Shown here piece by piece: positions 8,925 to 16,585 of a DNA stretch of 39,785 nt. This stretch comes from Candidatus Nitrotoga sp. CP45 (GTDB lineage: Bacteria; Pseudomonadota; Gammaproteobacteria; Burkholderiales; Gallionellaceae): NCBI GenBank assembly GCA_003402375.1, contig QFXJ01000024.1, positions 1 to 39,785 on the forward strand, in the 5' to 3' direction. Below the pieces are notes generated by a model, which saw nothing but the letters and a program-made list of their open reading frames with translations, was not told where the DNA came from and searched no databases. Each line of letters begins with the position of its first letter. Positions within the stretch are counted from its first letter, which is position 1. Position numbers and translations under genes: made by a program.

Positions 8925-10187
8925 TTAATTGTTTTGTGTGTTTGAAGATCCATCATCTACGCTATGGAAATGCCAAGTAGTTGGCACATCGACAAGCCCA
9001 ACTTCTGGCAGTTTTGTAACATCATATCTACCGGCCGTCACCAATACTGGCATGATATTTTCCGCATACCAGAGCATCTGTCTGTACTGATCGAGTAAAG
9101 CAAGCCGCAGGCTGTATGAAAATGGCCTCAAAGGGATATCGGACAAGCGGCAAATTACTTGATGCGAGCCTGCCTCAAGATTGGGACGAATGTCTGGGAG
9201 CGCATTGCTCACTGATAGCACATGGACAAAATCAGAGGTATGCAGTCCCACAACGAACTCGGGGCGCACCATTGGTTTGTCACACTCGAATGAAACGTGT
9301 ACGGTGAGTGGTTCATGCATCCCGGTGCCCTCACTCCTTTCTCCTTTCTCGTTAATTAATTCAATTTTTTTCACCCGTATGGAACTGGTACCCTGTTGCG
9401 AGGTAATTTCTCCTTCGAGATGTGTGTGCCTAGCTAATGTGCGTTCTTGAGCTTCCCGGAAGAAGATGCCGCAGACCTTACGTGGACTACCATCCTGTGA
9501 CACGTGGCCATGGTCTAGCAGCATAACACGAGAACAAATGCGCTCCAGTTGACGGATGTTATGCCCGACGATGATGACGGTACGCCCTTCCCGCTTAATA
9601 AGGCTTTCCATTCGCTCCATACATTTCTGTTGAAACGTCAGATCGCCCACCGCTAGCACTTCGTCAACAATTAGAATATCCGACTCCACACTGGTGGCAA
9701 TGGAGAAGCCCAGGCGAACCTGCATACCCGAAGAATAGCGCTTGATAGGGGTATCAATGAAATCTTCCAGTTCGGCGAAGCCAACGATATCGTCAAACTT
9801 ACGCTTTATTTGTACTTTGGAGATGCCAAGTATGGCGCCGTTGAGATAGATGTTTTCCCGCCCGGTAAGATCGCCTACCAGACCGGCACCCACCTCGATA
9901 AGTGGCGCCACTTTGCCCTTGACGGTGATGCTACCGCTGGAGGGTTTTGAAATATTGGCCAGCAGTTTGAGCAGCGTGCTCTTACCAGCACCGTTGTGGC
10001 CGATGATGCCAACAACTTCGCCTGGCTCGATGCTGAAATTGACGTCATCCAACGCCTTGAACGGGGCGCGCTCTTCAATCGGCTGGCCTGTAAGCCGCCT
10101 CCACTGATTAAATGCAGTGGTTTTCAGGCTCTGCAATTGGCCAAGCTGGTATTCTTTGGTGACGTGGTTGACTTCAATGATAGGCAT
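8925..10187 (-). CDS. wzt: ABC exporter ATP-binding subunit with C-terminal carbohydrate-binding-type domain (Wzt-like)
   Basis: This 420-residue ATPase would power export of a finished, lipid-linked polysaccharide across the inner membrane. Walker A is GHNGAGKST (63-71), the signature is YSSGMQ (151-156), Walker B is ILIVDE (171-176) and the switch histidine is H209. About 160 further residues form a Wzt-type C-terminal domain, which in known O-antigen exporters (E. coli O9a) recognises the modified non-reducing chain end. It directly follows wzm, with 2 bp between them. Parts of this gene recur as degraded copies at 14416-14552 (codons 1-46) and 15196-15581 (codons about 33-158). Confidence 0.92.
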   Translation of the reverse strand: MPIIEVNHVTKEYQLGQLQSLKTTAFNQWRRLTGQPIEERAPFKALDDVNFSIEPGEVVGIIGHNGAGKSTLLKLLANISKPSSGSITVKGKVAPLIEVGAGLVGDLTGRENIYLNGAILGISKVQIKRKFDDIVGFAELEDFIDTPIKRYSSGMQVRLGFSIATSVESDILIVDEVLAVGDLTFQQKCMERMESLIKREGRTVIIVGHNIRQLERICSRVMLLDHGHVSQDGSPRKVCGIFFREAQERTLARHTHLEGEITSQQGTSSIRVKKIELINEKGERSEGTGMHEPLTVHVSFECDKPMVRPEFVVGLHTSDFVHVLSVSNALPDIRPNLEAGSHQVICRLSDIPLRPFSYSLRLALLDQYRQMLWYAENIMPVLVTAGRYDVTKLPEVGLVDVPTTWHFHSVDDGSSNTQNN

Positions 10188-10189
10188 GT

Positions 10190-11008
10190 TCAGATAACAT
10201 CCGCGAAATAGGATTCCGCCCGTTTGAAAAAGGCGTAGCTTAATGGAAGTAGGATCGCAACCAAAATTATGCCGGGTACCATGGCTGTCAGATCGGGCAA
10301 CTGGTTTCTCAGTACAACACTCTGAAACGCTTCAATGATGCCGGCCAGAGGGTTCAGAGTATATAGGGTATAAAGCAGGTTCGACCACTCACCGGCAGCT
10401 TGTTGCTCCAAAAGTTTATCCTTCACCAGCTGCAATGGATAAATTACTGGGTATGCGTACATTAACAAGGAAAGCAGCACTGGTAGGGCTGTTCCCATAT
10501 CCCGGTAGTAAACATTGATTGCTGCGCCGGCAAATGCGATGCTTAAGGCTGCCAGAATAGTGTAAAAAATGATGATAGGTACCCATAGCATGTACATGCT
10601 GGGTATAAATTGAAACCAAATCATGAGCCCGGCCAAGATGATAAAGTTGATGCCAAGCTCCACAAGCTTAGTGACGACTGCCGTTATGGGGAATATCTCG
10701 CGAGGGAAATAGATTTTTTTGATCAGGTTGGCATTGCCCACCACACTCCTTACGCCCTCCGAAGCAGATTCTTGAAAAAAAATCCAGGGGATGAGTGCAG
10801 CGAAGGTTAATAGAGGATAAGCGATGTTGCCACTGTCAATTCCGACGAAGCTCTTGACTAAGGTAAAAATCAGCATAAGGGTGAGGGGCTTTACTACAGC
10901 CCAGGCAATGCCCAGATAAGCCTGTTTATATCGCAACGTGACGTTCTTCCATGCAAGTACAGTCAGCAGCTCGAGGTATTCGACAATATTTTTTACTACG
11001 AAAACCAT
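10190..11008 (-). CDS. wzm: ABC-2 type polysaccharide exporter permease (Wzm-like)
   Basis: This 272-residue integral membrane protein has about six hydrophobic segments and ABC-2 permease features: WKNVTLRYKQAYLGIAWAV near the N-terminus, and the late LLYTLYTLNPLAGIIEAFQ region. It pairs with the adjacent Wzt-like ATPase to export O-antigen, capsule or another surface glycan. It is the first gene of the minus-strand polysaccharide operon. AGGAG lies about 11 bp before the ATG. The 631-bp spacer upstream probably holds the operon promoter. I saw no JUMPstart/ops element in it. Confidence 0.92.
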   Translation of the reverse strand: MVFVVKNIVEYLELLTVLAWKNVTLRYKQAYLGIAWAVVKPLTLMLIFTLVKSFVGIDSGNIAYPLLTFAALIPWIFFQESASEGVRSVVGNANLIKKIYFPREIFPITAVVTKLVELGINFIILAGLMIWFQFIPSMYMLWVPIIIFYTILAALSIAFAGAAINVYYRDMGTALPVLLSLLMYAYPVIYPLQLVKDKLLEQQAAGEWSNLLYTLYTLNPLAGIIEAFQSVVLRNQLPDLTAMVPGIILVAILLPLSYAFFKRAESYFADVI

Positions 11009-11639
11009 ATGCTTTATTGCTCCTATTGCTCGGTTGATGGAATTCTAATTTGAATTGTTCATATTTTGGATGTCGGTCTGACTAGCACTGAGTCCATTGC
11101 CCATATATTCGGCGACACATAGCAAATCATAAATACATTGTTCAATCAGGCTTCAGAATTGCCCCTCTTCTTATTCATTGTGGGCTACAAAATTTCTATT
11201 GAAAATACTCGCAGTCATTAATTTATTGAGTAAGCTTTTTTAATGTTAGTTAATAATTAATCAAATGAAAAAAAGAAAAAAGCTTTTGATTTTAACATTT
11301 TAATAGAACCCGGGCTACTTAGGGTTTGTGGGTGCCCAGACATGGGAATGGTTCTTATAAATTTTTACAGTAGCGTACTTTTATGAAGCTTGGATTAACA
11401 ACCCAAAAGAATGCTTGATTGACCTTTTAGGGTAAGTGCTGAAGGGTATAAAATGGATCCAATAGCGCCTGGGGCTTATTTTTTCCCCATATAGAATATT
11501 GATCCGACCAAGATATGTTTGAACTTATCTAACAGCCAAGTTTAATAGCAACAGTACCTTCTGCTCAACCTCACATGACCGTAACAATAATATTGTCGAA
11601 TACTGGACCGTATGCATTACCCCTTTGGAGTTACTTTGA
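11009..11639. other. 631-bp AT-rich divergent intergenic region
   Basis: This spacer separates the minus-strand polysaccharide operon from the plus-strand metalloprotease pair and must carry promoters for both. It has no supported ORF. A 10-bp inverted repeat (aagctttttt at 11233-11242 and its complement near 11276-11285, positions approximate) sits in its most AT-rich part. I could not define convincing -35/-10 pairs with normal spacing. Confidence 0.5.
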
Positions 11640-12221
11640 ATGCTAAAACAATTACTTTTTACTTATTTGCTCGCTCTTGTAATTGCACTGCCTGTACGTG
11701 CCATGAGTGTGTTACCACTTTACATGGATGAAATCGTTAACGACGCCGCTATCGCATTTCAGGGAAAAGCTCTTGAGGGCCACAGCGAACGTGATCCCCA
11801 AACAGGTTCAATTGTGACTTATTCCACCTTTGAAGTGCAGGAAGTTCTCAAGGGTGAAGTTGGAGCCACACATACTATTAAGCAAATCGGCGGCAAGTTA
11901 CAGGAGGGAATAAATCAAATAACAGGCGTGCCTACTTTTACAGTCGGGGAGAGTTATATCCTTTTTCTGTACGGAGTTTCGGCATCTGGATTCTCAAGTC
12001 CTGTGGGTCTTGAGCAGGGGAAATTTAATATTATCCCGGTATCAAAGGGTTTTCATGTAACCAACGGCCGAGATTTCAAAGAAATGACATTGGGAATTCC
12101 TGATCACTTGGTGCCTCCCTCAGCTCTAACCAAAATGCGGAAGGCACCGGGGCCTATTAAACGGCTTGATCTTGATGAATTTAAACAGCTTGTGCGTCAG
12201 CAAAGGGGAACCGCTAAATGA
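11640..12221 (+). CDS. Small secreted protein coupled to a matrixin metalloprotease
   Basis: This 193-residue protein has an N-terminal signal peptide (MLKQLLFTYLLALVIALPVRA, likely cut after the RA). The body is mixed alpha/beta with no enzyme motif I can name. Recurring elements are AAIAFQGKALEG, TFEVQEVLKGEVG and GESYILFLYG. Such proteins are often seen beside matrixin proteases, but I know of no established function. The stop codon overlaps the metalloprotease start by 4 bp (ATGA), so the two products are made together, both for export. A role as inhibitor, folding helper or docking partner of the protease is inference. TTGGAG precedes the start by about 10 bp. Confidence 0.75.
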   Translation: MLKQLLFTYLLALVIALPVRAMSVLPLYMDEIVNDAAIAFQGKALEGHSERDPQTGSIVTYSTFEVQEVLKGEVGATHTIKQIGGKLQEGINQITGVPTFTVGESYILFLYGVSASGFSSPVGLEQGKFNIIPVSKGFHVTNGRDFKEMTLGIPDHLVPPSALTKMRKAPGPIKRLDLDEFKQLVRQQRGTAK

Positions 12222-14065
12222 TATGCCTGAGAATCATGCACGGGTTTATAGCTGGGGCGTTAATCACGTTTGCGGCTTCTACGTTTGCTGGTGGCCCTTT
12301 GGTGGTTTGTTATCAACTCGCTACTAAATACCCAGGTGCAGGCAACGTATCGCTTAACTATGATCAAGGAACTCTTGGTTCCCGGACTAAAGAGCAAGCA
12401 GATGCATTGGTCACAGAGGCTGTCTCCCTATGGACTAATGTAGCGACATCAACAGTAATGCTCTCACGCGGGCCAGATCTTTCTGTGGACGTTACCTCCA
12501 GTAATTATTTGGCCTACTTGTATAACTTCTCGGATGGGTTGAATCCCGTCATTTATGATACCGATGGCTCCATTATTGATTCCATGTTCGGTGTGGGGGC
12601 AAAAAATAGCGTCTTGGGGTTTGCTGGTTCAGCTTGGAATAATAACGGCACGCAGTGTGAATATAAGGAAGGCCGAGCTGTGATCAATGGCTACATATCG
12701 GTAAGTGATACGACTATGAAAGTCGTACTTGCCCATGAAACTGGCCACTTGATCGGGTTGGATCACACTCAATTGGATAATTCACAAGGGCTGGTGAATT
12801 CAAATTATCCATTAATGTATCCCATTGCCTACCGGGGCTTGACTTCTCTCCACGAAGACGACACTGCCGCAGTCAGTGCCCTTTACCCCACCGCAACAGT
12901 AGCTAGTGTATATGGCCAGCTTACAGGAGTATTCACCCAGGCCAACGGCACGCCTATCCGTGGCGCCAATATTTGGGCTAAAGATATAAACACCAATAAA
13001 GTATTTAGTTCTGTATCAGACTATCTTAGCCAAAATACCGGCTACTTTAAATTTATCCTACTCCCCGGCATCTACACACTGCACGCCGAAGCAATTCATA
13101 CAGGATTTACTTCTGGTTCCAGTGTCGGCCCCTATTCGGAAACATCCTCAGATCTTTCTTTTCAGCCTCCACTTTATAATAACGGCGTGGCGATAGCTCC
13201 GATGGTGTTCGGAGGAGGGGCACCGACGCAGCTTGTTATCGCGACTGGTTGTGCTTCTTCGGCTATTTTCAAGATGGATGGAACTGGATCGGTCGGGGGG
13301 AATTGTGGTGCAGACAATTTGTCACCTACTTTACCTACTGGGCTTTCTGCCACACCCGTTAGTTCTGCTCAGATAAACCTAAGCTGGGTGGCCTCAACGG
13401 ACAATGTGGGCGTAACTAGCTACAAAGTTTTTCGTGGGGGCACTTTAGTTGGAAGCCCCGCTACAACGAGCTTTAACGATACGGGTTTAACTGCCTCGAC
13501 CAGTTATAGCTACACATTAGCGGCGTGTGATGCTGCAAACAACTGCTCAGCGCAGTCAAATCCGGTTTCGGCGATGACGATGCCCACAACCACGAGTAGT
13601 AACCTCGCGCTGGCGAGCGTTGGGGCAGTGGCTTCTGCTTCATCAGTTACTGACAGCAGTTATCCAGCTTCGGCGGTCAACAACAATCAGCGCACTGGTG
13701 CGCCTTGGGGTAATGGCGGGGGCTGGCGTGATGGAACATCAAATACCTATCCAGACTGGGTGCAAATTAACTTTAATGGTACGAAGACTGTGGATCGCGT
13801 AGTGATTTACACACTTCAGGACAACCTCACTAACCCCATTGAACCGACCGACACGCTCACTTTTAGCGCTTGGGGCGTAACCGACTTTACAGTTCAAGGC
13901 TGGGATGGATCCACTTGGATCACGCTTGCTACGGTAAACGGAAACAATCTTGTTAAGCGCACTGTAAGCTTCGCTGCGTTCACTACTAACCGAATTCGGG
14001 TCAACATCACCGGCGCGCTTTCTGGGCACTCTCGCATTACCGAAATCGAAGCTTGGGGAAAATAA
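12218..14065 (+). CDS. Secreted matrixin-type zinc metalloprotease with FnIII and discoidin-like modules
   Basis: This 615-residue protein has a signal peptide (cleavage near residue 24, after STFA). The catalytic domain contains the metzincin zinc site HETGHLIGLDH (173-183) and the Met-turn YPLMYP around M200, both hallmarks of matrixins. After this come a carboxypeptidase-regulatory-like beta domain (about 228-300), a linker, a fibronectin type III domain (about 372-455) and a C-terminal F5/8 type C (discoidin) domain (about 460-615) likely to bind carbohydrate or surfaces. It is expected to act outside the cell or at the cell surface on proteins. ATG at 12218 overlaps the upstream stop; an ATG at 12236 would give a shorter signal peptide. 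No sorting signal of PEP-CTERM type is visible. Confidence 0.88.
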   Translation: MICLRIMHGFIAGALITFAASTFAGGPLVVCYQLATKYPGAGNVSLNYDQGTLGSRTKEQADALVTEAVSLWTNVATSTVMLSRGPDLSVDVTSSNYLAYLYNFSDGLNPVIYDTDGSIIDSMFGVGAKNSVLGFAGSAWNNNGTQCEYKEGRAVINGYISVSDTTMKVVLAHETGHLIGLDHTQLDNSQGLVNSNYPLMYPIAYRGLTSLHEDDTAAVSALYPTATVASVYGQLTGVFTQANGTPIRGANIWAKDINTNKVFSSVSDYLSQNTGYFKFILLPGIYTLHAEAIHTGFTSGSSVGPYSETSSDLSFQPPLYNNGVAIAPMVFGGGAPTQLVIATGCASSAIFKMDGTGSVGGNCGADNLSPTLPTGLSATPVSSAQINLSWVASTDNVGVTSYKVFRGGTLVGSPATTSFNDTGLTASTSYSYTLAACDAANNCSAQSNPVSAMTMPTTTSSNLALASVGAVASASSVTDSSYPASAVNNNQRTGAPWGNGGGWRDGTSNTYPDWVQINFNGTKTVDRVVIYTLQDNLTNPIEPTDTLTFSAWGVTDFTVQGWDGSTWITLATVNGNNLVKRTVSFAAFTTNRIRVNITGALSGHSRITEIEAWGK

Positions 14066-14115
14066 GCAAATAAATCTAGTTGGCTTATTTCTATAGCAGG
14101 TTCTTGGTTATTTCG

Positions 14116-14415
<300 letters not shown>

Positions 14416-14552
14416 AACGCTTGAATGGGGGACGTTCGTCAATCGATTGTCCGATAAATCGCCGCCATTGATTAAATGCGGTGGCTTTCAGGCTCTACAT
14501 CTGGCCGATGCTGGTATTTTTTGGTTAGGTGGTTGACTTCGATGATGGGCAT
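14416..14552 (-). pseudogene. Degraded copy of the wzt 5' end (about codons 1-46)
   Basis: From the ATG at 14550-14552 the minus strand reads MPIIEVNHLTKKYQ, nearly the same as the resident wzt start at 10187. It then frameshifts and gains stop codons, although nucleotide similarity to the wzt start continues to about the FKAL codons (ttcaagcgtt). The homology ends at the lysS remnant. Sequence divergence from the resident gene shows that it is an old copy or came from a related allele. Confidence 0.82.
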
Positions 14553-14598
14553 AGCGGTTAGTGATTATTAAATGGCGGATAGCGGTTATTCAATTTAC

Positions 14599-14895
14599 TT
14601 AATTTGTGATACGTTTACGCCAATATCCTGGCTCGCGGTGAGTATGCATAAGCGAGATGATCAGTATGTAATCGATTTCAGCCGAGTAAAGCACTGCATA
14701 AGGAAAGACCCGGGTAAGACATCAGCGAATATCCTCTTCAAGCACCGGCCAACGGTCAGGAGCTTTGATAATCTGCTGGATGACTTTTTCCACCGCCGCA
14801 ATGAACCGAAGTTCCAAGCCAAACTGACACCCTGCGTAATAGCGAGCGGCATCTTCGTATTCGGCCAGTGCCTCTGGGTGGAACTCAAATCTCAT
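14599..14895 (-). pseudogene. RelE/ParE-family toxin gene inactivated by a nonsense codon
   Basis: The minus-strand frame from the ATG at 14893-14895 gives MRFEFHPEALAEYEDAARYY and later KAPDRWPVLEEDIR, then TGA at 14722-14724. The same frame continues with CLTRVFPYAVLYSAEIDYI and HREPGYWRKRITN to TAA at 14599. The whole is 98 codons, the usual length of a ParE/RelE-superfamily toxin (mRNA interferase or gyrase poison). The TGA replaces a position where arginine (CGA) is common in the family, so one C-to-T change probably killed it. The start overlaps the antitoxin stop by 4 bp. The truncated 57-residue product lacks the C-terminal catalytic strands and should be inactive, unless the stop is read through. 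Confidence 0.82.
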
Positions 14896-15125
14896 CGCGA
14901 GACCGATTTCCGAACGTGATCCAGCGCCTCAAGACCCGGAATGGTTTTAACCAGGCCAGTCCTAACATTATCACGGCGGGCGCGCGCTTCAGCAACCCAA
15001 AGCTGCCGTATATAGCCGTCCTCCAAGGGATCAAGGCTTTCAACAAGGCGATCAGCAAGTAAAGCCCGTGCTTCACTAGGAAGGGAAAGCGCTTCCTCAG
15101 CGATTTGTTCAATTGAGAGGCTCAT
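14892..15125 (-). CDS. Antitoxin of the addiction-module component family (unstable antitoxin, PF09720 type)
   Basis: This 77-residue protein has a start typical of the family: SIEQIAEEALSLPSEARALL, followed by ADRLVESLD, and an end of the form EARARRDNVRTGLVKTIPG then ALDHVRKSV. Members neutralise RelE/ParE toxins encoded just downstream and usually autoregulate their operon. AGGAG lies about 8 bp before the ATG, and the stop overlaps the toxin start. It is intact while its toxin partner is broken, so it is now either relic baggage or retained for immunity to related toxins. Confidence 0.82.
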   Translation of the reverse strand: MSLSIEQIAEEALSLPSEARALLADRLVESLDPLEDGYIRQLWVAEARARRDNVRTGLVKTIPGLEALDHVRKSVSR

Positions 15126-15195
15126 TTTCAGGACTCCTGGGGGTTAATGATGTAGGTCAATGGGGTTTTTTAATACCAATTCTAGGTTTTCGCGG

Positions 15196-15581
15196 TTAAA
15201 GCCGCGCCTGCATGCCAGAAGAATAACACTTGATCGGAGTATCAATAAACTCTTCAAGTTCGGCGAAGGCGACGATGTCATAGAATTTGCGCTTAATTTC
15301 TGCTTTAGCGATGCCAAGGATGGCGCCGTTGAGGTAGATATTTTCGCGTCCGGTAAGATCGCCCACCAAGCCCGCACCCACTTCAATCAACGGCGCCACC
15401 TTGCCTTTAACCTGGATGCTGCCGCTCGAGGGGTTTGAAATGTTGGCCAGCAGTTTGAGCAGCGTGCTCTTGCCAGCACCGTTGTGGCCAATTATGCCGA
15501 CAACTTCGCCTGACTCGATGCTGAAATTGACGTCATCCAGCGCCTTGAACGGGGCGCGCTCTTCAACCGGCTGGGCCGTAA
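15196..15581 (-). pseudogene. Second wzt fragment (about codons 33-158), headless and tailless
   Basis: The minus strand encodes [19 protein letters not shown], then an intact Walker A (GHNGAGKST), [16 protein letters not shown] and the ABC signature YSSGMQ, then stops at TAA (15196). Compared with the resident Wzt it begins near residue 33 and breaks off just after the signature, before Walker B. It has no own start and is joined at 15581/15582 to a HicB-like reading frame in another frame. It is not the missing continuation of the 14416-14552 fragment: the order on the strand is inverted relative to the gene and the two overlap by about 14 codons, so two events or two donor copies are needed. 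Confidence 0.85.
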
Positions 15582-15764
15582 GTCATGGTCCTTTAGGCTC
15601 TCCAGATAAGCTTCTATGGCCTCTCGGATATTGGCTAGTGCTTCAACTCGTGTCGCACCTTGGGACATGCATCCAGGAAGGGCGAGAACCTCCGCCACAA
15701 GCATCCCGTCTTCGTCTTGCTGGATAATATGACACGGTATTTCATTTTTGCCTCCCTCAATCAA
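15492..15764 (-). CDS. HicB-like antitoxin with C-terminus replaced by out-of-frame wzt sequence
   Basis: Residues 1-61 of this 90-residue frame have a HicB antitoxin fold pattern: [38 protein letters not shown], then [15 protein letters not shown]. From codon 62 (15581) the frame reads through wzt-derived DNA in the wrong frame ([15 protein letters not shown]...). Full HicB proteins of this short class end about ten residues after the breakpoint, so the core is nearly complete. No hicA toxin gene lies on either side; the next upstream gene starts a different locus. It may be a stable orphan or a pseudogene. Confidence 0.65.
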   Translation of the reverse strand: MIEGGKNEIPCHIIQQDEDGMLVAEVLALPGCMSQGATRVEALANIREAIEAYLESLKDHDLRPSRLKSAPRSRRWMTSISASSQAKLSA

Positions 15765-15814
15765 TGATCAAATAGGGTCAGACATTCTTCGGCACGTCCA
15801 GGATGAACGGATGT

Positions 15815-16585
15815 TTAGCTGACTATTTCTTCTAGCCGAATTTTTCGCTCAGACAATTCTCGTAGCAATTGTTCCGCCAAGTCGTTCAAAGGATTACCCC
15901 CTCTCAACTCGGCTCTTTCAATTGTAGTTTTAAGTTTATAAATATCCGATTGTTTTTTTTCATACAATTCTTGCTGAATTTCATCCATGCGGCGACGTAA
16001 TTGCCCAGTACGGCGGATAGTTTTCAAGACTCTTAATTCCACGCCCTGATCAGCAATTTCTTCCGGATCCTCAATCTCCTGCATCCGGGGATCCTGAATG
16101 AACTCCAGAACCAGTTTTTCAATGGCCTCCTGGTCACCGCGCTCGTAGGCAAGGTTCACTTTTATCATTAATCCGTGGCGGCGCAGGCGCTCGGGCTCTG
16201 AGGTGGCGCGGTCGGGGTGCATCATCATGGCGGCGCGCCGGAATGCCTGTTTAAGTTGCGGCGTAATAACCAACGGTGGAGGTGGCTGAGCCTCTATCAA
16301 ACCCGCTTCTTCAGCTGACTTTCTAGCTTGTTCCTGCGCGGCTTGTGCATGGACTTGAGCATCCGCATCATCAGGAGACAATCCCGCCTGTGCGTTAGCA
16401 ATTTGCGCGTCCAGCTCATCTAACTGAGCGTAAAAGCGCCCAACCATTTCATAATAACGGCGCTGGAACTGTGCTGTTTCTGCTTTGGCTGTTTCCAGTT
16501 CTAATTCAGCCGAAATAACCTGCTCTGCAAGCTTAACCTGATCACTCACCAGACGGGTAAGCTCCTGATCTAAAGTGGGCTTCAT
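15815..16585 (-). CDS. J-domain protein with coiled-coil flanks
   Basis: This 256-residue protein has a long N-terminal helix rich in E, K, A and Q (residues 1-65, likely coiled coil), a Pro-rich hinge (QPPPPLVITP, 100-109), then a J-domain-like segment. The segment has helix II LKQAFRRAAMMM followed by the HPD tripeptide (123-125) and VNLAYERGDQEAIEKL. A second charged helical region follows. J-domains stimulate the ATPase of Hsp70 (DnaK); HPD is essential for this. Zinc fingers and the substrate-binding domain of DnaJ are absent, so it would be a specialised co-chaperone. Its start overlaps the stop of the upstream Sel1-repeat gene by 4 bp, suggesting that both act together. Confidence 0.78.
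   Translation of the reverse strand: MKPTLDQELTRLVSDQVKLAEQVISAELELETAKAETAQFQRRYYEMVGRFYAQLDELDAQIANAQAGLSPDDADAQVHAQAAQEQARKSAEEAGLIEAQPPPPLVITPQLKQAFRRAAMMMHPDRATSEPERLRRHGLMIKVNLAYERGDQEAIEKLVLEFIQDPRMQEIEDPEEIADQGVELRVLKTIRRTGQLRRRMDEIQQELYEKKQSDIYKLKTTIERAELRGGNPLNDLAEQLLRELSERKIRLEEIVS

Noticed and set aside
11233-11285. AT-rich inverted repeats upstream of the metalloprotease pair
   Set aside because: They consist mainly of A/T runs with a long loop; not a convincing terminator, operator or RNA.
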